Shown: positions 58,679-64,000 of the stretch, in pieces
Layout of the letters: each line of letters starts with the position of its first letter
How positions within the stretch are numbered: position 1 is the first letter of the stretch
Assembly: GCF_964019385.1 (NCBI RefSeq)
Contig: NC_088650.1
Location: 30,141,161-30,205,160 of the forward strand
Direction: 5' to 3'
From: Sycon ciliatum
Taxonomy: Eukaryota; Porifera; Calcarea; Leucosolenida; Sycettidae
DNA length: 64,000 nucleotides
Notes under the pieces: model-generated
What the model saw: only the letters and a program-made list of their open reading frames with translations
What the model was told of the DNA's origin: nothing
Databases searched by the model: none
Made by a program: the position numbers and the translations under genes

Positions 58679-58746
58679 TTACTGAGGCAGATTCTTCAAA
58701 GCTTGTCCGTAACTGTGATTATTCTACTCCATTTGAAGTTCCTGCC
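58669..58746 (+). promoter_or_regulatory. -1 ribosomal frameshift signal between gag and pol
   Basis: The heptamer T TTA AAC (58669-58675) is read in the gag frame as CAT TTA AAC and is directly followed by the gag stop TAG. Slipping back one base continues as TTT AAA CTA in the pol frame, which is open from 58663. Ten bases after the heptamer a hairpin can form: GGCAG (58686-58690) with CTGCC (58742-58746), and CTTCAAA (58694-58700) with TTTGAAG (58732-58738). This is the classical X XXY YYZ arrangement with a downstream structure. Function is inferred from sequence. Confidence 0.85.
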
Positions 58747-61700
58747 GATGACTCCGCTCCACATAAGTATTCTAGTAATGAAAGCTTGTCAGTTTTCCCA
58801 TCTGATAAGGATTCTAATTGTTCCAATAATTTTAAAAGTAAGGCTGATGGTTTGTTGCAGTCCGCTGTGCCCTTGAGTGATGCTGATTTTCATTCTGGGT
58901 ATGACGGGGACTCACCTGTTGGTTATGAAGTGCTTGTGGATGAATCTCCGCGGGAAGCCCTTTATTCTAAGTATTTAGAGTGTTGTGATGATGACTTGGA
59001 GGCACATGTCCCCCTTTTGCATGATGTTGAAGAAGATGAGGATGAACCCCTTCTTTCAGTTGTGCCTCCACGTCCTGTTTACAACACCCCCCAGAGTAGT
59101 CTTAATGCCCTACAGATGTTGATGGATGAAAATACGGATGTAACACCCGTTTTGCCGCTCGACTCCGCTGTTCAATTATTCATGGCCGAGAATTTAGACG
59201 AAACGCCTGTTTTGCCTTTCTGGTCTCCGGTCCAAGTAATGATGGAAAGCAATTTTGATACCACGCCCGTGTTACTTGCTGAAAAAGCTGGTTTTCACGA
59301 TGACTTATCTGACGATGAGGAATACCTCGACTTGACCATCCCTAATGTTTCTGCACGCTCTAACGGATTTTACGTATCCGGTACTTTTGAGTTCTCCAAT
59401 ACAGCTGATAATTCAATTACCCCTGTTCACATACGCCGTATTCTAATTGATACGGGTGCCGCTGTTTCCCTAGTTAGCGAAAGTGTCCTTAAGCAGTCTG
59501 ATGTTTTTCCGGATTACCACAGTGTTGAAGATTTATTAGGTGTAAGGCGTCTATATTCTGCAGAGGGCCGCCCCATGGAATTTTCGGGAGCCGTTACCTT
59601 TTCATTGCAGCTAGACCAGACCAGCACCCCCTTGGAATTTTCAGCCATCGTAGTTCCTCATTTACATGAAGACTTCTTATTAGGTGCAGACGTGCTAGTT
59701 AAATATGGCATAATTTTGAACATGAGTAATTGTACGTTGAGCTGGAGTGGAAGTTCGACTCCTCTAGTACCGTACATCCCCCGTAGAACTGTAGAGCCGC
59801 GGTCTCCAGTTCAGGACACTGCTGACACTTTGCATGAGCTGGTGCATTTCCCCCGCAGAACTGTGGAGCCACAGTCTCCAGTTCAAGGTAGCGATGTAAT
59901 TTTGAATGAGCTTGTGAGCATCCCAGCTCGTTCAGAAGTAATTGCCATAGGCAGAATTGCATGTTCTTACTCGACTGGCTTGGTTGAGAGAATGCCCTCC
60001 CCTAATTGCAGTTCTGTACTAGTAGGTTCTACCTTGGTCAAGTCGAGTGTTGCCGGCGAAGTTCCTGTTCGTTTACTAAATCCGTCAGATTCCCCGATAG
60101 TTTTGCGTGAGCATCATCCCATCGCCACTTGGCATGGAATGGAATCTTTTTCATTCGCTGAGTTGGACGATTTTTCGCCCACAGGTTCTCCTGTGGAAGG
60201 AGCGGCAAACCCATCAACATCTGCCACTGTATCCTCCGAGGAAAGAACATTTTCTCCCCGTAATGAGACCCCGGATAGTGTAATTAGTAACTCTGGAGTC
60301 CAGTTCCACGGTACAAGACCCCCAGAATTTGTTAATTACCACCCTTCCACTCCGATTGCTACTGGGGATAGTACTGGGGATGACTTCTTCCAGAGCCCTC
60401 GTCCACCGGAACACCATTTTTGTAATAACGTACATACTTCCCCACAACAATCGGTAGACGTTTCAACATTATTTGATTTTTCTGGCTGCTCCGCCTCTGA
60501 GCACCAGTTGACCCAACTAAAACATGTCTTGAACGAGTTTGCGGATGTCATTGCCCAAAACGACTCGGAGATTGGTTGCACTACTGCAACAGCTCACACG
60601 ATTGATGTTGGTGATTCCCGTCCCATCAATCAAGCCCCGAGACGTTTGGCCCCTACCAAGGCAAATGAAGTACGGAAACACGTGCAAGACATGTTAGATA
60701 ATGATGTAGTAGAGCCCAGTGCCTCCCCTTGGTCTAGTCCAGTGGTTTTAGTAGCCAAGTCTGATGGTTCTACCCGATTTTGCGTAGACTATCGGAAGCT
60801 GAATGCAGTGACACTGAAGGATGCCCATCCTCTCCCAAGGATAGATGATACCCTGGATCATCTTTGGGGTGCCCACTTTTTCAGTACTTTAGATCTCCAA
60901 GCTGGGTATTGGCAAGTGCCAATGGCCGAAGATTCTAAAGAGAAGACTGCTTTCAGCACACCCGATGGTTTATTCCAATTCACGCGAATGCCCTTTGGCC
61001 TGACCAATGCTCCTGCCACTTTTCAGCGACTCATGAATGCAACCCTCCGCGGCTTGACCTTTGACGCCTGTCTGATTTATCTAGATGATGTCATCATTTT
61101 TTCTAGTACCTTTGACGAACACCTTGACCGTCTCCGTAAAGTCTTGTCCGCTTTACGTCGAGCTGGGTTGAAGTTGAAGCCCCGTAAATGCAAGCTTTTG
61201 AGACAGACCGTACCCTACCTTGGTTTTCTAGTCTCATCACAGGGCATTGCTGCTAACCCTGAGAAGTTTGCTCCTGTTGTTTCTTGGAAGCCCCCCACCA
61301 CAGTTAAAGGCATTCGTGTTTTTCTTGGCTTCACTGGCTATTACCGCCGTTTCATTGAGAACTATGCTGAAAAAGCTGCCCCACTTGTTGCTTTGACCAA
61401 GAAAAGTGCTAAGTTCGTGTGGAATACCGAACGACAGGAGGCTTTTGAGGCGTTGAGACAGAACGTTATTCAAGCACCTGTATTGGCATTTCCCAATTTT
61501 ACTCAACCTTTCATTCTGGACACTGATGCTTCCAATTTTGGCCTCGGTGCTGTCCTTTCACAAATTGACAGTGCTGGTTTGGAACGCCCCATTGCATTTG
61601 CTAGTAGGTCTCTTTCCAAGACGGAGTGCAACTACTCTGTTACCCGCCGTGAATTGTTAGCAATTGTCTGGGCCACCCACCATTTCCGTACTTACCTTCT

Positions 61701-63399
61701 GAGCAGCCACTTTCTGTTGCGTACAGACCACTCTGCTTTAACCTGGCTTAAAACTTTTACATCTCCCGAAGGTCAAGTAGCGCGATGGAATGAGCATTTG
61801 GCAGAGTATGATTTTCAAATTGAACATCGCCCTGGTGCCCGGCACGCAAACGCTGATGCTCTTTCCCGAATAGACTTTGATCAACCGGCAGGTGCGATTT
61901 TATCCACGGCCGATGAGGTTCTTTCGGATGCCCACGTGCGTGCCGTAACTGTAGATCTAGATGACAGTGACTCCGATCTCTGGCAGAACGCCGTAGCAGA
62001 TGACCCCGACATCAGTTTAGTCGTCAAACGCTTACAAGATGCCCGAAGTACCGAAAATGATGAACCTTGTGCAGTTATTCTCCAGGGGGATTCAAATATT
62101 GTCCGTACTTTGTTAACCCAACAAAGCAAACTTACTATTTCCAATAACATTCTTTACCGTACTATTGATGCAACTCTGGATAGGGAGTCTTACAAACAAC
62201 TGGTTGTCCCTACCTCCTTACGTGACCGGGTACTTGCCTTAGCCCATGACCACCCCTCCTCTGGTCATTTTGGAGTCGATAGGACCCTAGCCCGCTTACG
62301 TTTAACGTGCTACTGGCCCAATATGTCAACTAGTGTGGCTTTGTATTGCCGCAACTGTAATGTCTGTGCAGTGTGTAAGAACCCTCGGCCACTGCCTCGA
62401 GCGGGCATGTCTCACGTAAAAGCTGGCGAGCCGTTCGAAACCATTGCACTGGACATTATGGGACCCTTACCTTCCACTTCCAATAATAATAAGTATATTC
62501 TCGTCATTGGGGATTACTTTACCAAATGGCTTGAGATCATTCCATTACCCAATATTACTGCCCAAACCGTTGCCGTGGCCTTAGTTGAGCGAATTTTTGT
62601 ACGTTTCGGTGCTCCTGAGAAAATCCATTCCGACCAAGGATCACAATTCTGCTCACAGCTGTTTCTAGAATTGTGCAAACGGTTTGATGTGAAAAAGACT
62701 CGGACAACCCCGTACCACCCAATGTGTGATGGCATGATTGAACGCGCTAACCGCACGATTCAAGTCATGCTCCGAGCTTTCATTGATTCAGCTGATTGTG
62801 ATTCGTGGGATGAACGGTTGCCGCTGGCACAACTGGCCTACAATACGAGTGTGCATAATTCCACTCACTATACCCCATTCTTCTTACTGTTCGGAAGGGA
62901 GGCCCGTCTGCCCCTAGATTTGTTATGCCCCACCCCAGACCCTACGCCTGTCACTTTCAGCCCCACCTCCTATGTTATCCGTTTGAGGGAACGTTTAGAG
63001 GCGGCCTATAGGTTAGTCAGAGACCATTTGGATGTTGGCCACCGCCGTGCTAAGACCAACTATGATCTGAAGGCCAATGCCGATACCTTGAAAGTAGGAC
63101 AGTTTGTTTGGCTTTACCGACACCCCCAGGCTGGTGACAGTCCTAAGTTGTTCCGGTATTGGGATGGTCCATGGCAAGTTTCTGTAGTTCATTCCCCCCT
63201 GGTTTATACCATTAAGCGGCTTGGTGTCCATTCAGCCCGCCGCACCACCGTTATGACCGTCCACAGGAATAGATTAAAGCGTATTTTTGGACCCGTAAAC
63301 CTTCCCCCTGTGGACGCCCCGGTTAACCCACCTCCAGCTCCCATAATGGCGGGAGTCACCATTCCCCGCCTGCCCTCGTCGTTCACACCCTTATTCTGA
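58675..63399 (+). CDS. Pol of the Ty3/gypsy element: PR, RT, RNase H, integrase
   Basis: Reached by -1 frameshift; about 1574 residues after the shift. Domain order is typical of Ty3/gypsy (Metaviridae). An acidic linker is followed by an aspartic protease (DTGA at 59449-59460). Reverse transcriptase has YLDD at 61078-61089, and RNase H has DTDAS at about 61519-61533. Integrase has an HHCC zinc finger (about 62248-62380) and catalytic D, D and E codons at 62452, 62632 and 62740. A GPY/F-type module (DGPWQV) lies near 63161-63178. No stop or frameshift is seen, so the copy could be recent. In the linker before the protease, a block of the type ENxDxTPVLPL repeats three times (about 59130-59270). 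Fidelity was not checked against any other copy. Confidence 0.95.
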   Translation, partial: LVTEADSSKLVRNCDYSTPFEVPADDSAPHKYSSNESLSVFPSDKDSNCSNNFKSKADGLLQSAVPLSDADFHSGYDGDSPVGYEVLVDESPREALYSKYLECCDDDLEAHVPLLHDVEEDEDEPLLSVVPPRPVYNTPQSSLNALQMLMDENTDVTPVLPLDSAVQLFMAENLDETPVLPFWSPVQVMMESNFDTTPVLLAEKAGFHDDLSDDEEYLDLTIPNVSARSNGFYVSGTFEFSNTADNSITPVHIRRILIDTGAAVSLVSESVLKQSDVFPDYHSVEDLLGVRRLYSAEGRPMEFSGAVTFSLQLDQTSTPLEFSAIVVPHLHEDFLLGADVLVKYGIILNMSNCTLSWSGSSTPLVPYIPRRTVEPRSPVQDTADTLHELVHFPRRTVEPQSPVQGSDVILNELVSIPARSEVIAIGRIACSYSTGLVERMPSPNCSSVLVGSTLVKSSVAGEVPVRLLNPSDSPIVLREHHPIATWHGMESFSFAELDDFSPTGSPVEGAANPSTSATVSSEERTFSPRNETPDSVISNSGVQFHGTRPPEFVNYHPSTPIATGDSTGDDFFQSPRPPEHHFCNNVHTSPQQSVDVSTLFDFSGCSASEHQLTQLKHVLNEFADVIAQNDSEIGCTTATAHTIDVGDSRPINQAPRRLAPTKANEVRKHVQDMLDNDVVEPSASPWSSPVVLVAKSDGSTRFCVDYRKLNAVTLKDAHPLPRIDDTLDHLWGAHFFSTLDLQAGYWQVPMAEDSKEKTAFSTPDGLFQFTRMPFGLTNAPATFQRLMNATLRGLTFDACLIYLDDVIIFSSTFDEHLDRLRKVLSALRRAGLKLKPRKCKLLRQTVPYLGFLVSSQGIAANPEKFAPVVSWKPPTTVKGIRVFLGFTGYYRRFIENYAEKAAPLVALTKKSAKFVWNTERQEAFEALRQNVIQAPVLAFPNFTQPFILDTDASNFGLGAVLSQIDSAGLERPIAFASRSLSKTECNYSVTRRELLAIVWATHHFRTYLLSSHFLLRTDHSALTWLKTFTSPEGQVARWNEHLAEYDFQIEHRPGARHANADALSRIDFDQPAGAILSTADEVLSDAHVRAVTVDLDDSDSDLWQNAVADDPDISLVVKRLQDARSTENDEPCAVILQGDSNIVRTLLTQQSKLTISNNILYRTIDATLDRESYKQLVVPTSLRDRVLALAHDHPSSGHFGVDRTLARLRLTCYWPNMSTSVALYCRNCNVCAVCKNPRPLPRAGMSHVKAGEPFETIALDIMGPLPSTSNNNKYILVIGDYFTKWLEIIPLPNITAQTVAVALVERIFVRFGAPEKIHSDQGSQFCSQLFLELCKRFDVKKTRTTPYHPMCDGMIERANRTIQVMLRAFIDSADCDSWDERLPLAQLAYNTSVHNSTHYTPFFLLFGREARLPLDLLCPTPDPTPVTFSPTSYVIRLRERLEAAYRLVRDHLDVGHRRAKTNYDLKANADTLKVGQFVWLYRHPQAGDSPKLFRYWDGPWQVSVVHSPLVYTIKRLGVHSARRTTVMTVHRNRLKRIFGPVNLPPVDAPVNPPPAPIMAGVTIPRLPSSFTPLF

Positions 63400-63402
63400 G
63401 AC

Positions 63403-63550
63403 CTCCAGCTGAGTGTTCGTCCTCGCTGTTGCAGTGTCCCTCAGTCATTTTTTTTTTTTTAAGTAATCTCCAGCCGAGTGTTCGTCCTCGCTGTCGAAGT
63501 CCCCTCCGTCATCTTAAGCTTTAATCTCCAGCCGAGTGTTCGTCCTCGCT
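63403..63550 (+). repeat. Three direct repeats after pol
   Basis: CTCCAGCCGAGTGTTCGTCC followed by TCGCTGT occurs at about 63404, 63468 and 63522, spaced 54-65 bp. A T-run lies between the first two. It is untranslated 3' sequence of the retroelement. Confidence 0.9.
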
Positions 63551-63568
63551 GTCGAGTTTGACCTGTGG

Positions 63569-63967
63569 ATGTTGGTGTGTCTGCTGTGGTGTCCGGTGTG
63601 GCGTGTTTGTTTTTTCTCTCTGTTGGTTTCGGTTGCGCGTGGTGTGCAGGACCATCACCCTGCAACTCGACCAACCCCCTCCTTCATCGCATCACCACCG
63701 ACATCACTACCAGCAACACCACCAGCAACACCACCAGCAACACCACCAACATCACCCCCGACTCCACCACCAACATCACCCCCGACTCCACCACCAACAT
63801 CACCCCCGACTCCACCACCAACATCACCCCCGACATCACCACCAACCAAATCTTCGACAACACCTTCAACAACAAATACAACATCAACTACTACCACCAC
63901 ACCCTTCCCAGCACACAACACCAACACGCCCATTAATGCCACCGGAGGATGCTCGACGGACAATTGA
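63569..63967 (+). CDS. Possible third ORF of the gypsy element, Thr/Pro-rich
   Basis: An open frame of 132 codons after pol. The first 25 residues are hydrophobic with Trp and Cys (LVCLLWCPVWRVCFFSLLVSV), like a signal peptide or anchor. The rest is Thr/Pro/Ser-rich because it crosses a tandem array (about 63707-63845) built on CACCACCAACATCACCCCCG. Some gypsy elements carry an extra gene at this place, but the low complexity means the frame may be incidental. No family is recognised. Confidence 0.3.
   Translation: MLVCLLWCPVWRVCFFSLLVSVARGVQDHHPATRPTPSFIASPPTSLPATPPATPPATPPTSPPTPPPTSPPTPPPTSPPTPPPTSPPTSPPTKSSTTPSTTNTTSTTTTTPFPAHNTNTPINATGGCSTDN
63707..63845 (+). repeat. Tandem array of ACC-rich units
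   Basis: Units of 12 bp (CACCAGCAACAC) pass into 24-bp units (CACCACCAACATCACCCCCG plus ACTC), about four of each. The array is within the 3' region of the gypsy element. Confidence 0.9.
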
Positions 63968-64000
63968 GCGACGCCGCCAGACCCGCCATACCCGCCGCTG

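Noticed and set aside
63655-63963. A Gly/Val/Asp repeat open frame on the minus strand
   Set aside because: It is the antisense of the ACC-rich tandem array after pol.

Overview
The window is intron-rich eukaryotic DNA from an invertebrate animal. Supporting this are a canonical tRNA-Gly(GCC), GT-AG introns of 40 bp to several kb, a metazoan scaffold gene (liprin-beta type), many (CA)n tracts, abundant MITE and foldback elements, and Ty3/gypsy elements. A marine early-branching animal such as a sponge would fit, but the phylum cannot be fixed from this sequence alone.

Layout. 1-3.4 kb: tRNA-Gly and the first of three TTAA-flanked long foldback elements. 3.4-7.4 kb (minus): a complete six-exon gene for a secreted 292-residue orphan protein, its introns holding a MITE, a foldback element and a near-perfect palindrome. 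8.5-10.2 kb (minus): a partial two-exon gene, a candidate terminal exon and a possible small secreted protein. 11.0-17.5 kb (plus): a complete six-exon gene for a 474-residue protein with a thioredoxin-like fold that has lost both active-site cysteines. Two tandem foldback elements sit in its second intron. 18.3-18.9 kb: a perfect 161-bp inverted repeat whose loop carries a type I hammerhead ribozyme, probably a Penelope-like or retrozyme-like non-autonomous element. 20.8-45.5 kb (minus): at least 20 exons of a liprin-beta-like gene with three SAM domains, Ala/Glu/Pro-rich insertions and an acidic tail. Its introns contain a decayed gypsy element, several MITEs, foldbacks and (CA)n tracts, and a possible small membrane-protein gene lies within its longest intron. 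45.5-55.9 kb: no convincing gene, but MITEs and a 470-bp (CT)n tract. 55.9-64 kb (plus): a short satellite, then a Ty3/gypsy retrotransposon with 5' LTR, primer-binding site, open Gag, a -1 frameshift site, open Pol and the start of its 3' region. The 3' LTR lies beyond the window.

The host genes show no operon-like relation. The main themes are repeat invasion of introns and several structured nucleic-acid signals: the hammerhead, the frameshift signal, and dispersed palindromes including an over-represented decamer GTAGATCTAC. The spliced models were built by hand from splice signals and reading phase and have no transcript support.
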